Assembly: GCF_005116665.1 (NCBI RefSeq)
Contig: NZ_SWCJ01000008.1
Span: forward strand, 62,001 to 126,000
Direction of reading: 5' to 3'
DNA length: 64,000 nt
DNA from: Ferrimonas aestuarii
GTDB taxonomy: Bacteria; Pseudomonadota; Gammaproteobacteria; Enterobacterales; Shewanellaceae
Shown here: positions 52,081-61,455 of the stretch, piece by piece
Layout: each line of letters starts with the position of its first letter
Position numbering within the stretch: position 1 is the first letter of the stretch
The notes under the pieces: model-generated
Told to the model about the DNA's origin: nothing
What the model saw: the letters and a program-made list of their open reading frames with translations, nothing else
Database searches by the model: none
Position numbers and translations under genes: made by a program

Positions 52081-52856
52081 TTGGGCCCCCCTATGGCAGC
52101 CAGCATCAACTGCAACGATTCGTCAGTAAAGGCACTGTAGAGCGATGGTAGGCCGCTAAACACCAGAGTTAAACACACCAAGCCCATCATCATCGACATG
52201 GGAAAACCCAGTGCAAATACGTTTAGGGAGGGAGCCGCGCGGCTTAGAACGCCGAAAGTGAGGTTCACTAGCAACATGGCGATCACCGCCGGTAGAGCTA
52301 ATGCCAGTGCCGCAGCGAACATCCAGCCAAATCTCAGAGCAAGATCATGAAGGGGCAGATCGAAAATGCCCCTGCCTACCGGCCAAAGGGTAAAGCTATC
52401 GACCAGAATGCCAAGTGCCACTAGGTGCCCATCTAGGCTTAAAAACAGCAGCACACCATAAAGCATGAACAGTTGGCTCAAAATCGCCTGGCTGGTGCCG
52501 TTCACAGGATCATTCATGATCGCCATGGACAGGCCCATCTGCATGGAGACGATAGCACCTAAAATGGTGAGCGCGTTCAATACCAGCAGCAGTGGAAATG
52601 CCATGATCATGCCCACGAGAATCTGTTCCGCTGCGATAAGGGCCGAGGTTATCGACACCGCATCAATCTCAGGGGGCGCAGGAATCGACGGCGCCGCAAC
52701 AATGGAGAACAGCATCACAAACAGAATTTTGACCCGCTGGGGGATGTGGGCGCTGGAAAACATTGGGATCATCAGCAGCGCCCCCATGATCCGACAAAAG
52801 GGCCACCAGATGTGACCCAATAGACTGCCGATTTCTGCCGAAGTGACACTAAACAT
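52077..52856 (-). CDS. fliR: Flagellar export gate protein FliR (lateral system)
   Basis: A 259-residue integral membrane protein with about six segments and the family stretches FCRIMGALLMIPMFSS and ALPAVIAMLLVNLTFGVLSRAAPSLNVFALGFP. It forms the export gate with FliP and FliQ. Two bases separate it from fliQ, and its stop overlaps flhB. Confidence 0.95.
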   Translation of the reverse strand: MFSVTSAEIGSLLGHIWWPFCRIMGALLMIPMFSSAHIPQRVKILFVMLFSIVAAPSIPAPPEIDAVSITSALIAAEQILVGMIMAFPLLLVLNALTILGAIVSMQMGLSMAIMNDPVNGTSQAILSQLFMLYGVLLFLSLDGHLVALGILVDSFTLWPVGRGIFDLPLHDLALRFGWMFAAALALALPAVIAMLLVNLTFGVLSRAAPSLNVFALGFPMSMMMGLVCLTLVFSGLPSLYSAFTDESLQLMLAAIGGPK

Positions 52857-52858
52857 AC

Positions 52859-53128
52859 TTAACCTATGAGGTAGGGCATGTTGTTAAACAGGTAGGCAAA
52901 AAAATCGCTTATCTGCTGAAGTAACCAGTGCCCAGCAAACAGCACCATCAAGAGGGTGACCAGCAGCTTTGGCAGAAAGCTAAGTGTTTGCTCGTTGACT
53001 GAGGTGGCGGCCTGAAATACGGCGATCACCACCCCGAGTAGTAATCCAGGCAGGATTAGCACGGCGACCATGTTAACCACCAGGCTAACAGCGTCGGCAA
53101 ATAGGGTGCTGAGAATCTGATTATCCAT
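52859..53128 (-). CDS. fliQ: Flagellar export gate protein FliQ (lateral system)
   Basis: An 89-residue protein with two membrane segments and the family signature LPGLLLGVVIAVFQAATSVNEQTLSFLPKL. Four copies assemble with FliP and FliR. Two bases follow the fliP stop. Confidence 0.95.
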   Translation of the reverse strand: MDNQILSTLFADAVSLVVNMVAVLILPGLLLGVVIAVFQAATSVNEQTLSFLPKLLVTLLMVLFAGHWLLQQISDFFAYLFNNMPYLIG

Positions 53129-53130
53129 GG

Positions 53131-53856
53131 CTAGCCAAAGCTCGCAGCTAGGGTGCTAACGGTCATGGACCAGCCATCAACCATAACAAATACCATCAGT
53201 TTAAATGGCAAGGAGATGATCAGTGGTGACAGCATCATCATACCCATCGACATCAAGACGCTGGCAACCACCAGGTCGATGACAAGAAACGGTAGGAACA
53301 ATAGAAATCCAATCTGAAATGCCGTTTTGAGTTCGCTGAGCACGAAGGCTGGCATCAACACCAAAAAGGGCACCTCGTCTGGAGTCAGATCCAAAGACTC
53401 TCCAGAGATTCGAAGCATCTGTTCCAGATCGGTCTCTCTGGTTTGCGCGAGCATGAAGGCTCTAAGCGGAATTTCTGCTGTCCTTGTTGCCTCCACTATG
53501 GTGATCTCACCTTGGTCATAGGGAACGATAGCCGAGGAGTAGATCTGCTCACCGACCGGTCTCATGATGAAGATGGTCAAGATAAGGGCGATCCCGAGCA
53601 ATACTTTATTTGGTGGACTTTGCTGGAGACCTAGGGCTTGGCGCAGCACAGCCAGTACCACAATGATACGGGTAAAGCTGGTTGCCATCAGAATAAGCGC
53701 TGGCAAGACACTGATGGCGGTCATCAGTGCCAAAATCTCTAGCTTAATATTGACCGCTTGGCTGGCGTCACCATCGTCCAGCGTGAGTAGGGTGATGCCT
53801 TCTGCAGAAGCGATGCTGGGCAACAGCAGAAGGCAGACAACCAATAACAGTCTCAT
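53131..53856 (-). CDS. fliP: Flagellar export gate protein FliP (lateral system)
   Basis: A 241-residue protein with a cleavable signal peptide (SIASAEG near residue 18) and four membrane segments. The signature LMATSFTRIIVVLAVLRQALG and the later LMVFVMVDGW are clear. It lies four bases after fliN; no fliO gene sits between them, unlike the enteric order fliN-fliO-fliP. Confidence 0.95.
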   Translation of the reverse strand: MRLLLVVCLLLLPSIASAEGITLLTLDDGDASQAVNIKLEILALMTAISVLPALILMATSFTRIIVVLAVLRQALGLQQSPPNKVLLGIALILTIFIMRPVGEQIYSSAIVPYDQGEITIVEATRTAEIPLRAFMLAQTRETDLEQMLRISGESLDLTPDEVPFLVLMPAFVLSELKTAFQIGFLLFLPFLVIDLVVASVLMSMGMMMLSPLIISLPFKLMVFVMVDGWSMTVSTLAASFG

Positions 53857-53860
53857 TCAA

Positions 53861-54214
53861 TTAACCGTCTATGCCTGCTGAGAGTTGGGTATTCTCGACT
53901 TCCAAAAGGCGTACGCCGTAGCGTCCGTTCACTTCAACGACTTCGGCTCGGCCAAGTAGAGCGCCGTTAACACGAAGATCCAGGGGTTCACCAACCATGC
54001 GATCTAGGGTGATAACGTCCCCCTCTCCCAAGGTGGTTAATTCACCTAAAGACATCTCGGCACTGGCCAACTCTAACGTGACCTGAACTGGCAGCTGCTG
54101 GAAAAAGCTCATGTCTTTTTTAGGACGAGCTTGAGTGGCCGCTGGTAATGCCTGAGGCTCGTCATCCAGGATGTCATCAAGTAGTAGATCATCATCCATC
54201 AAATTGTCATCCAC
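53861..54214 (-). CDS. fliN: Flagellar motor switch protein FliN (lateral system)
   Basis: A 117-residue C-ring protein. The SpoA domain fills the C-terminal 80 residues (PVQVTLELASAEMSLGELTTLGEGDVITLDRMVGEPLDLRVNG, here given in part). An acidic N-terminal stretch (MDDNLMDDDLLLDDILDDE) precedes it. Six bases follow the fliM stop. Confidence 0.93.
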   Translation of the reverse strand: MDDNLMDDDLLLDDILDDEPQALPAATQARPKKDMSFFQQLPVQVTLELASAEMSLGELTTLGEGDVITLDRMVGEPLDLRVNGALLGRAEVVEVNGRYGVRLLEVENTQLSAGIDG

Positions 54215-54220
54215 GGCGTA

Positions 54221-55084
54221 TTACTCCTCTGGCTTATGCGTGTCGTGATTTAATTTGGCAACCAGTTTTCCGTCATGACCATGAACACTGGCGTAAAATT
54301 GGGTTCGCCCGCCGATGGTTACTGGGCATCGGGCGTGCATGTTGACTGGCAGAATTTCACCCGGACGCAGCGCATCCAGGACGTTAACTGGTACAGATTG
54401 GCGAGCCAACTCAACTTTGGCTTTTACTGGAATCTGGGTTAGACGCTGCTGCATTTTGTGTTTCAAATTAGGGTCGGGCTGGTATTGGGAGGGTTGCTCG
54501 GCCAGCGACCCCAGTAGCGCGTCAGATAGAAACAGGCTTATCGGTTCGAATGGGTGAGTACGAGGCCATTCAAAGCGCCATTGCAATGGAGAAACCACGC
54601 TACTTAAGTTGGGCAGGTTCTCGATTTCAGTAAGATCAAAATTCAAGTTTGTTTTAGGCAGAGTTTCTAGCGCCGAGGTAATGATTCGATTCGCTAAGCG
54701 AAGCTCTGATTGACTGACGCTGCGAAGCGGCGTCATCAAACGGGCATTGACGCCACCGTAGTAACTGCTCGCTAACTGATCCAATGTGCAACGATCTATG
54801 GCTAACCACGCCAAAGGAGTTCTGCCTGCGGTAAGGACAAAGTAGCCTGCACCCTGAGTGTCTATCTCGGGAGATTCTTGAAGAGAGATGCTAACAGGCG
54901 TTGCCTGTCCTTGGCGCATCAAAGGCTTGAAAATCAGTCGGATGGCGTCGAGCATTCGACTTCTTCCTTGCTCGATTTGACGAACAAGGCGGGTTCGAGC
55001 CAATTTTTCTTGTACCAAAACGACAGGCCTTACGGTCTGTTTTTCAGCACTGCGTAATAGCGTTGCTTTGGCAGTGGTTTTCAT
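54221..55084 (-). CDS. fliM: Flagellar motor switch protein FliM lacking the CheY-binding N-terminus (lateral system)
   Basis: A 287-residue C-ring protein, short for FliM (E. coli 334). The middle domain (about 45-200) is divergent, with YYGGVN where GGxG is usual. The C-terminal SpoA domain is clear (about 215-285, PVKAKVELARQSVPVNVLDALRPGEILPVN, given in part). The N-terminal LSQDEIDALL-type peptide that binds phospho-CheY is absent. It cannot be restored by an earlier start, because the frame upstream has no start codon before a TAG. This motor may therefore not switch in the usual way. It is first in the fliM-to-flhA operon, divergent from motY. Confidence 0.9.
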   Translation of the reverse strand: MKTTAKATLLRSAEKQTVRPVVLVQEKLARTRLVRQIEQGRSRMLDAIRLIFKPLMRQGQATPVSISLQESPEIDTQGAGYFVLTAGRTPLAWLAIDRCTLDQLASSYYGGVNARLMTPLRSVSQSELRLANRIITSALETLPKTNLNFDLTEIENLPNLSSVVSPLQWRFEWPRTHPFEPISLFLSDALLGSLAEQPSQYQPDPNLKHKMQQRLTQIPVKAKVELARQSVPVNVLDALRPGEILPVNMHARCPVTIGGRTQFYASVHGHDGKLVAKLNHDTHKPEE

Positions 55085-55548
55085 AGATTTAGATACATTG
55101 TTAAGTTGGTTAAAATAAGAGCTTGCTAACTATTAATCCGAGCTTTAATGACTCAAGTCTGAGTGGTTTATAAACCAGCAGGTCAAATTGTGCACATTTA
55201 TTTTGATTCTGCTAAATCGAATTGGGAATATAAAATGGCTGTGTCATTTTTTTGTTATCGCCAATATTTAGTCAAACTTCATTATTGGTGACGAAACTTT
55301 GTCACCGTCAATATAATGTACTATTTAGTTATTCTTAATTCGTCTAAAGCCCTTGGTAAACAGTCCTTGTGTGCTGAACGGGTAAAGTAGCAATGACGCC
55401 ATTGATATTCAAATTAAAATTATTTCCCGATGGTGGTTTTTTCGTCTTTAATGCATTTTTAATCTTTATTTTTATTATTTTCTTGATTTTATTATTGGTT
55501 AGAGACTAGTCTCTGCATTGTTTTTTTTAACCGTAATTAGAGAGCGAT
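55085..55548. other. AT-rich divergent promoter region between fliM and motY
   Basis: About 464 bases, much AT-richer than the rest. GGTGAC and GTCACC (55287-55292, 55301-55306) form a spaced inverted repeat, and AGAGACTAGTCTCT (55501-55514) is a perfect palindrome 35 bases before motY. I found no convincing sigma-54 -24/-12 pair. A possible 38-codon membrane peptide is listed separately. Confidence 0.6.
55393..55509 (+). CDS. Possible small membrane protein upstream of motY
   Basis: A 38-codon frame from ATG to TAG. The N-terminal part is basic (MTPLIFKLKLFPDGG), followed by about 20 very hydrophobic residues and a charged RD end, as in a single-span small membrane protein. The ribosome-binding site is weak (GGGTAAAG about nine bases before). 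AT-rich DNA gives hydrophobic codons easily, so chance is a real alternative. The stop lies inside the palindrome at 55501-55514. Confidence 0.3.
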   Translation: MTPLIFKLKLFPDGGFFVFNAFLIFIFIIFLILLLVRD

Positions 55549-56475
55549 ATGTATAAAGCGTTGGGCAATGCTTTTTTGACGGTTGTCGCATTTTTGGCGC
55601 CAGCCAATGCGACCGAAGTCAAATATCAAACTCAATATGAATTAGCCAGTTGGAATTTTTCTGGTGATAAATTCGCCTGCAATCTTAACCATGAAGTTGA
55701 GAATTTTGGCACTTTTTCTTTGTTAAAAAATGCTGGGGAACCAATGCGTTTAACATTGAAGGCGGATTGGTTGCTTGGTGATGATATTCGGGCTGCAATA
55801 GGTATTGAGCCATCGGCGTGGAACCGTGAATCGCAGCAAGCCTTGTATAAGGCGAGCTGGAATAATACCTATGCCAGCTTATCCCGTTCTACTGAAGGCT
55901 TTTTGGAGTCGCTAGAGTTGGGTCATCAGTGGCGTGCTGAGTTATCTCGCGGAGACCAGCATTGGTTGGTTCAATCAAGCAGTGTCGGTGCGCAACAAGC
56001 AGCGCTTTCCATGCGCAAGTGTCTTCGACAGATATTGCCGATGTCGTATGCCCAACTGCAACGGATCAATATCAGCTACGCTAGCGGAAGTATTGCTCCT
56101 AATAGTGAATCGAAACAAATACTAAGTGCAGCAGCTCTTTATGTGGCTGCCGATGACCGGATCTCTAAAGTTTTGGTCGACGGCCATACCGACTCCGATG
56201 GCGACTCTCTTGAGAATTTGGTGCTAAGCCGCACTCGAGCCGATGAGGTGGCTGCCCGTTTGGTGTCTTTGGGAATTGCGCCAAGCCTAATCGAAGTTAG
56301 AGGCCATGGTGAGCGTTACCCGCTGGTGAGCAACGGTTCGTCGAAGGGGCGCGCTAAAAACCGCAGAGTAACCATTAGATTAGTGATGTCAGGGAGTGAA
56401 GCAACGGGCGCTATGGAGCAACTCGAAGCGACTTTACCTAAGTCAATCAATGCACAGGTGAATCTTGATGAGTGA
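55549..56475 (+). CDS. motY: Sodium/proton motor accessory protein MotY (lateral system)
   Basis: A 308-residue periplasmic protein. The signal peptide ends near APANA (residue 21). An N-terminal MotY domain (about 23-165) is followed by an OmpA-like peptidoglycan-binding domain (about 170-290, [28 protein letters not shown], given in part, and GHGERYPL). In Vibrio, MotY forms the T ring that holds stators, and a lateral MotY gene lies next to lafK, as here. It heads the plus-strand operon and overlaps lafK by eight bases. Confidence 0.85.
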   Translation: MYKALGNAFLTVVAFLAPANATEVKYQTQYELASWNFSGDKFACNLNHEVENFGTFSLLKNAGEPMRLTLKADWLLGDDIRAAIGIEPSAWNRESQQALYKASWNNTYASLSRSTEGFLESLELGHQWRAELSRGDQHWLVQSSSVGAQQAALSMRKCLRQILPMSYAQLQRINISYASGSIAPNSESKQILSAAALYVAADDRISKVLVDGHTDSDGDSLENLVLSRTRADEVAARLVSLGIAPSLIEVRGHGERYPLVSNGSSKGRAKNRRVTIRLVMSGSEATGAMEQLEATLPKSINAQVNLDE

Positions 56476-57772
56476 ATATACCATAGCAACTCATGGGTTT
56501 GAGCTGGGTCATTTAGACCGACAGCAGCTTGACCTAAGCGGCTATCAGCTACTTGAAGGTGATGCTAAGTGCAGCTCTTGGTTGGCACTGGTTAGTCTTA
56601 AGGATTGCAGCGCGGAGTGTGTTGCACAAAGACTGGCTCAGATTGATGCCCAGATTAAGGTCGCCATGGTTGAGCCGGACCATGGTGAGCTTGCCAGTGC
56701 CGCCTTGAACTCTGGCGCTCAAGATTATCTACTTCTGCCATTGGACGTTGAGCAGCTAAATCGTTTGATTCGCCGCTCTATCAGCATCGAATCAACCCAA
56801 GAAAATCTGGTTGCCGTTTCTCCCATCAGCAAACAACTGTTGATGCTGTCTCACCGAGCGGCCAGTACCGAAGCCAGCGTTTTGCTCAGTGGTGAAAGCG
56901 GAACTGGCAAAGAGCAGTTGGCGCGCCATATCCATCGTCAATCATCCCGAGCCGATAAGCCGTTTGTGGCTGTGAACTGTGCTGCCATTCCCGAAACCAT
57001 GTTGGAGTCGGTACTTTTTGGCCATGCAAAGGGCGCCTTTACCGGCGCGCATGCTGATCGTCCTGGAAAGTTTGAGCTGGCTAATGGCGGTACGTTACTG
57101 CTTGATGAAATTGGTGAAATGCCGCTGATGTTGCAGGCTAAACTGCTGCGAGTGCTTCAGGAGCGCGAGGTTGAAAGACTCGGCTCACATCGCAGTATTT
57201 CGCTGGACATACGAATCATTGCTGCCAGCAATAAAGACTTAAGGCAAGCCGCCACTCAGGGGGATTTTCGAGAAGACCTGTTCTACCGCCTCGACGTGCT
57301 GCCACTAAACCTGCCACCCCTAAGAGAACGGCGTGAAGACATCTTGCCTCTGGCTGAGCACTTTTTAAGTCGCCATTCGAAGTTAGCTGGGGGTGAGCAG
57401 TGTTACTTCTCCAGAAGTGCCCGAGAAGCCCTGATGAGCCACGACTGGCCGGGAAACATCCGCGAACTGGAAAACTGTGTGCAGCGCGCATTGGTGATGC
57501 GCCGAGGGTTTGCTCTGCAAGCAATGGAGTTGGGGTTACCTAACCTTATTCAACCAAAAGCTCCGGTGGCCAGTTCAGGACTGAAAGAGTCCAAACAGCA
57601 AGCTGAATACCAGTTCATCATCGATACCTTAAAACGCTTTCAAGGACACCGAAGTCGCAGTGCCGAAACTCTGGGTATGACCACCCGAGCACTGAGATAC
57701 AAGATGGCTCAAATGCGTGAAGCCGGTATTGATGTCGATGCCATTTTAAAAAAGTCTCAATGTGCAGCATAG
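56468..57772 (+). CDS. lafK: Sigma-54-dependent lateral flagellar activator LafK
   Basis: A 434-residue activator. The N-terminal receiver-like domain (about 1-105) seems degenerate: the strand that should end in the phosphate-accepting Asp reads LALVSLKD with Ser in place. The AAA+ domain has Walker A GESGTGKE at residue 142 and the sigma-54-contact loop GAFTGA at residues 189-194. A Fis-type helix-turn-helix ends the protein ([20 protein letters not shown]). LafK is the master activator of class 2 lateral genes in Vibrio parahaemolyticus. Start ATG 56468 follows AGGTGA and overlaps the motY stop. Confidence 0.9.
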   Translation: MSEYTIATHGFELGHLDRQQLDLSGYQLLEGDAKCSSWLALVSLKDCSAECVAQRLAQIDAQIKVAMVEPDHGELASAALNSGAQDYLLLPLDVEQLNRLIRRSISIESTQENLVAVSPISKQLLMLSHRAASTEASVLLSGESGTGKEQLARHIHRQSSRADKPFVAVNCAAIPETMLESVLFGHAKGAFTGAHADRPGKFELANGGTLLLDEIGEMPLMLQAKLLRVLQEREVERLGSHRSISLDIRIIAASNKDLRQAATQGDFREDLFYRLDVLPLNLPPLRERREDILPLAEHFLSRHSKLAGGEQCYFSRSAREALMSHDWPGNIRELENCVQRALVMRRGFALQAMELGLPNLIQPKAPVASSGLKESKQQAEYQFIIDTLKRFQGHRSRSAETLGMTTRALRYKMAQMREAGIDVDAILKKSQCAA

Positions 57773-57788
57773 GGATTAGGAATAACCA

Positions 57789-58109
57789 ATGAGTGTAATT
57801 ACTGAACAATCAATGCTGCAAGCCATGGAGCTCCACAAGGAGATGGCCGCAGGCGAAATTCGAGTTCACCCGGATACCGACGCCAGTAGCGTCGGTTTTG
57901 CCGATTTGATGAAACAGAAAGTAGCGACGGTGAATGCGGATCAGAATTTCGCTGGTGCTAAGACGGCTGCCGTAGAGATGGGGCAAAGCGACGACCTTGT
58001 TGGCGCAATGGTCGCCTCCCAAAAGGCCAGCCTGTCTTTTTCTGCCATGGTTCAGATTCGTAACCGACTGGTGTCGGCCCTCGATGAACTTCTGAAGATG
58101 CCGTTGTAA
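57789..58109 (+). CDS. fliE: Flagellar hook-basal body protein FliE (lateral system)
   Basis: A 106-residue rod-adaptor protein that joins the MS ring to the rod. SFSAMVQIRNRLVSALDELLKMPL at the end is the family signature (given in part: VQIRNRLVSALDELLKM). AGGAAT precedes the start, 16 bases past lafK. Confidence 0.93.
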   Translation: MSVITEQSMLQAMELHKEMAAGEIRVHPDTDASSVGFADLMKQKVATVNADQNFAGAKTAAVEMGQSDDLVGAMVASQKASLSFSAMVQIRNRLVSALDELLKMPL

Positions 58110-58119
58110 GAGGAATATC

Positions 58120-59751
58120 ATGTCTACGACTGTGGTGAATCAACCAAATTCTCAAGCGGCGCCAATGTCACTCAAAGGAGTAATGGCAAAAGTGGGACAA
58201 GGGGGCGGAGATAAACAGGTAATCGTGTTATCCGTTCTGGCTGTTGTCGCTGCGTTGCTGATTGTTGCCGTGCTTTGGAGTGCGGGTGAAAACATGCAGC
58301 CGCTATACGGTAATCAAGAGGGCTTCGATAGTGCACAAATCATTGAAGTGTTGGAAGGGGAGCAGATCTCTTACCAAATTGCAGCCAACACAGGACAAGT
58401 ACTGGTCGCCGCTTCAGAGGTCAGTCGGGCTCGTTTACTGCTGGCTGCCAAAGGGGTAAAAGCGCAATTGCCTATGGGCATTGAGAACCTCCAGTCGGAT
58501 ATCACTACCAGCCAGTTTATGGAGCAGGCTCGATATCGTCATGGTATGGAGGGGGAGCTGGCTCGGACCATCATGGCCCTTGATGCGGTTCGTATGGCTC
58601 GAGTTCACTTAGCTATCCCTAAGCGCACACTGTTTATTCGCAAGCAAGATGCCCAGGTGTCTGCTTCGGTGATGGTGGATTTAAAGCCTGGCCACAATCT
58701 GTCTCGAAGTCAGGTCGCCGCTGTTGTGAATTTGGTTTCGGGAAGTGTGCCGGGCCTTGAAGCGGAACGAGTGCAACTGGTTACCCAGACTGGAGAGCTG
58801 CTAAGTGGCTCAACCAACGATGAATTTGGCATGGCGGGCCTTAATGATCAGCAGATCGAGTTCACGGCGAACCTAGAGCAGCAATTAAAGTCTCGCGCCG
58901 AATCGATGCTGTCGCCTGTGGTTGGCGATGGTCAGTATCGAGTTCAACTGTCTGCCAAGGTGAACTTTGACAGAGTTGAGGAGACTCAAGAGCAGGTTGA
59001 CCCAAGTGTGGTAATGACCCAAGAGCGCTCCAGCACTCAAACTATTGAGGGCAATATGGCGCTGGGGATTCCTGGTGCGCTGTCCAATCAACCACCGCAA
59101 CAGAACCAACCAACTAACCAAAGTAACAACTCTACCGAGGAGTTAAGCCGCTCTTTCGACACCGGGCGCTCGGTGCGTCACACGCAGTATCAACAGGCGC
59201 AGCTTGAGCAGTTGTCGGTTTCGCTGTTGATCAACCAGGACGCAGGCGATTGGCAACAGCCGCAGCTGGATCAGATGGTGCAGATGGTCAAAGATGCCAT
59301 CGGTTTTGATGGCCAACGTGGCGATCAGATCTCCATCAGTGTGTTTACCTTCGCGCAAGCCACGGTTCCAGTTATTGAAGCAACGCCTTGGTGGCAGATG
59401 CCGGAATATCATCAGTACCTACGCTATGGCCTGGGAGCTTTGGTGGCAATCTGTTTGATTCTGTTCGTGCTACGGCCACTGGTGACTCATTTGGTCACCG
59501 TTGAGCGCAAAACTGCAGCAGAGAATTCGACTCCGGGTGCGGCGCCAGTGGCTCTGCCAGAGCCTGAAATTGAACCAGAACAAGAACCTGAGCAGCCTGC
59601 GCTTGCCAGTGCCATTGTGGCGTTGGGGCTACCAGAGCCTGGCTCACCGTTGACGGTTCAGCTTGAGCACTTAGGCATGCTCGCAAACGAAGAACCAGCG
59701 CGAGTCGCTGAAGTTATCTCTCAGTGGATTGGAGCCGACAAACGTGACTAA
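58120..59751 (+). CDS. fliF: Flagellar MS-ring protein FliF (lateral system)
   Basis: A 543-residue MS-ring subunit. It has membrane segments near residues 32-52 and 430-452, ring-building domains between them (NMQPLYGNQEGFDSAQIIEVL; ARVHLAIPKRTLFIRKQDA), and a C-terminal cytoplasmic tail that binds FliG. A Gln/Asn-rich loop (about 315-345) is typical of its periplasmic collar. AAGAGGAAT precedes the start. Its end overlaps the FliG start codon. Confidence 0.95.
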   Translation: MSTTVVNQPNSQAAPMSLKGVMAKVGQGGGDKQVIVLSVLAVVAALLIVAVLWSAGENMQPLYGNQEGFDSAQIIEVLEGEQISYQIAANTGQVLVAASEVSRARLLLAAKGVKAQLPMGIENLQSDITTSQFMEQARYRHGMEGELARTIMALDAVRMARVHLAIPKRTLFIRKQDAQVSASVMVDLKPGHNLSRSQVAAVVNLVSGSVPGLEAERVQLVTQTGELLSGSTNDEFGMAGLNDQQIEFTANLEQQLKSRAESMLSPVVGDGQYRVQLSAKVNFDRVEETQEQVDPSVVMTQERSSTQTIEGNMALGIPGALSNQPPQQNQPTNQSNNSTEELSRSFDTGRSVRHTQYQQAQLEQLSVSLLINQDAGDWQQPQLDQMVQMVKDAIGFDGQRGDQISISVFTFAQATVPVIEATPWWQMPEYHQYLRYGLGALVAICLILFVLRPLVTHLVTVERKTAAENSTPGAAPVALPEPEIEPEQEPEQPALASAIVALGLPEPGSPLTVQLEHLGMLANEEPARVAEVISQWIGADKRD

Positions 59752-60754
59752 AGGTGATCAAATTCAGATGGACAGTGTTGAGCAGGCGGCCATGCTGCTG
59801 CTCAGCATGGGTGAACAGGGTGCTGCTAAAGTGCTGGCGCATCTGGACAGAAGTGACGTCCAACGACTAAGCCATCGAATGGCTCGTTTGAGTAACATTT
59901 CTCAAGAGCAGGCAGGTAGTGTACTGAGTAACTTCTTTGATGCTTACCGTAGCCAATCTGGTATTGCCAGAGCGTCTCGTGGTTATTTGCAGCGTACGCT
60001 GGATATCGCCTTAGGAGATCGAGTGGCTAAAGGCCTTATTGATAATATCTACGGTGATGAAATTCAGACCTTGGTTCGTCGACTCGAGTGGGTTGATGCC
60101 AAGCTTCTTGCACACGAAATTACCCATGAACACAGTCAGCTTCAAGCGGTTCTGTTGGGTCTATTACCTGCAGAAAATGCCTCGTTAGTATTACAGCACT
60201 TGCCGAGTCATTGTCATGATGAGGTTCTGCTGCGAATTGCCGCGTTAGGCGAATTGGATCGGGATGTGGTTGAAGAACTGCGTCAGTTGGTGGAGCGCTG
60301 CGTGGCCATCGCCATGGAGAAAAGTCACACTCAAGTAGCGGGCGTTAAGCAAGTGGCTGATATTTTGAACCGCTACGAAGGTGACCGTGAACAGTTGATG
60401 TCGGTGCTTCGGCTCCACGATCACAGTCTGGCGACTCAGGTCGAAGACAACATGTTCGACTACATCATTCTTGGCCGTCAAAAAGACGAGACACTGCAGA
60501 AACTATTGGCAGAGGTAGAGCAGGAAACCCTGTCCCTGTCTCTCAAAGGGGTCGATACCAAACTGCGCAAGTCGATTCTGTCGGCACTGCCAAAACGTAT
60601 GGCCTCGGGTATCGAAACTCAGATGGAAGCCCTTGGACCCGTTGCCTTAAGCCGTGCCGATCAGGCCCGTACTGAAGTGATGGAAAAGGCTAAGTCGATG
60701 ATGGAAGCCAAAGAGATTGAGTTGCAACTGTTCGATGAGCCGGTGGTGGAGTAA
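59744..60754 (+). CDS. fliG: Flagellar motor switch protein FliG (lateral system)
   Basis: A protein of about 336 residues forming the upper C-ring and touching the stators. SVEQAAMLLLSMGEQGAAKVL at the start (given in part), the middle LRRLEWVDAKLLAHEI-like ARM region, and the C-terminal charged helix LSLKGVDTKLRKSILSALPKRM with Lys/Arg and Asp residues used for torque are visible. GTG 59744 has GGAG nine bases upstream and overlaps the fliF stop. ATG 59768 with AAAGGTG upstream is an alternative. Confidence 0.93.
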   Translation: MTKGDQIQMDSVEQAAMLLLSMGEQGAAKVLAHLDRSDVQRLSHRMARLSNISQEQAGSVLSNFFDAYRSQSGIARASRGYLQRTLDIALGDRVAKGLIDNIYGDEIQTLVRRLEWVDAKLLAHEITHEHSQLQAVLLGLLPAENASLVLQHLPSHCHDEVLLRIAALGELDRDVVEELRQLVERCVAIAMEKSHTQVAGVKQVADILNRYEGDREQLMSVLRLHDHSLATQVEDNMFDYIILGRQKDETLQKLLAEVEQETLSLSLKGVDTKLRKSILSALPKRMASGIETQMEALGPVALSRADQARTEVMEKAKSMMEAKEIELQLFDEPVVE

Positions 60755-61455
60755 TGAGCACAAATCGTTGGAAGCTTGATTCAAGTCGAGCTCGAGTTTT
60801 TCACTTTCCACCGCTGGCACAAAACGGCCAAGAGCAATTAGTGGAGAACCCGCAGCAGCAACAGCAAGCGCTAGAGCAAGGCTATCAAGAAGGCTTGGAA
60901 CTTGGTCGCAGCGCAGGCTATGCCGATGGTCATGAAGAGGGCTTAAAAGCCGGTGAAGCCAAGGGCGTTCAATTAGGGCAACAGCAAGGGATGCAGTCTG
61001 CCAAGATGCATTTCGAGCAGCAGTTGAATCAGCTACTTCCGCCTATTACCGCGCTGCAGCAGCAGCTTCAGGAAGGCCATGAACAGCAGCTTAAACAGCA
61101 TCAGCAACTGATTCTTGAACTGGTGCAAAAAGTGGCCGAGCAGGTGACACGCTGTGAATTAACTTTGCATCCTCAACAAGTGTTGAGTTTGATTGATGAG
61201 ACTTTGGACAGCCTGCCAGAATCTAAAGTGACGCCAAAAATATTCCTAGATTCGACCACGCTGAATAAGCTGAAGGAGCAAGCTCCTGAGCACATTAAGT
61301 CTTGGGACATGCAGGAAGACCCTAGCCTGTCGATTGGCGACGTTCGGGTGGTGACTGATGAGTGTGAAGCGGATGCGTCGGCGCAATCACGCCTTGATAA
61401 CTGCATGAAACACGTTGCCAAACACTTGGTGGATGATGACGGCTCACAGGCTTAA
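60754..61455 (+). CDS. fliH: Flagellar export ATPase regulator FliH (lateral system)
   Basis: A 233-residue cytoplasmic protein. A long Gln/Glu-rich coiled coil with Gly-containing repeats (EGLELGRSAGYADGHEEGLK) near residues 45-95 is typical of FliH; the C-terminal domain (about 130-230) binds FliI. TAATGAG overlaps the fliG stop by one base. Confidence 0.92.
   Translation: MSTNRWKLDSSRARVFHFPPLAQNGQEQLVENPQQQQQALEQGYQEGLELGRSAGYADGHEEGLKAGEAKGVQLGQQQGMQSAKMHFEQQLNQLLPPITALQQQLQEGHEQQLKQHQQLILELVQKVAEQVTRCELTLHPQQVLSLIDETLDSLPESKVTPKIFLDSTTLNKLKEQAPEHIKSWDMQEDPSLSIGDVRVVTDECEADASAQSRLDNCMKHVAKHLVDDDGSQA

Noticed and set aside
55321..55390. Sigma-54 promoter for motY around TTGGTAAACAGTCCTTG
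   Set aside because: The GG and GC elements are not at the required ten-base spacing.
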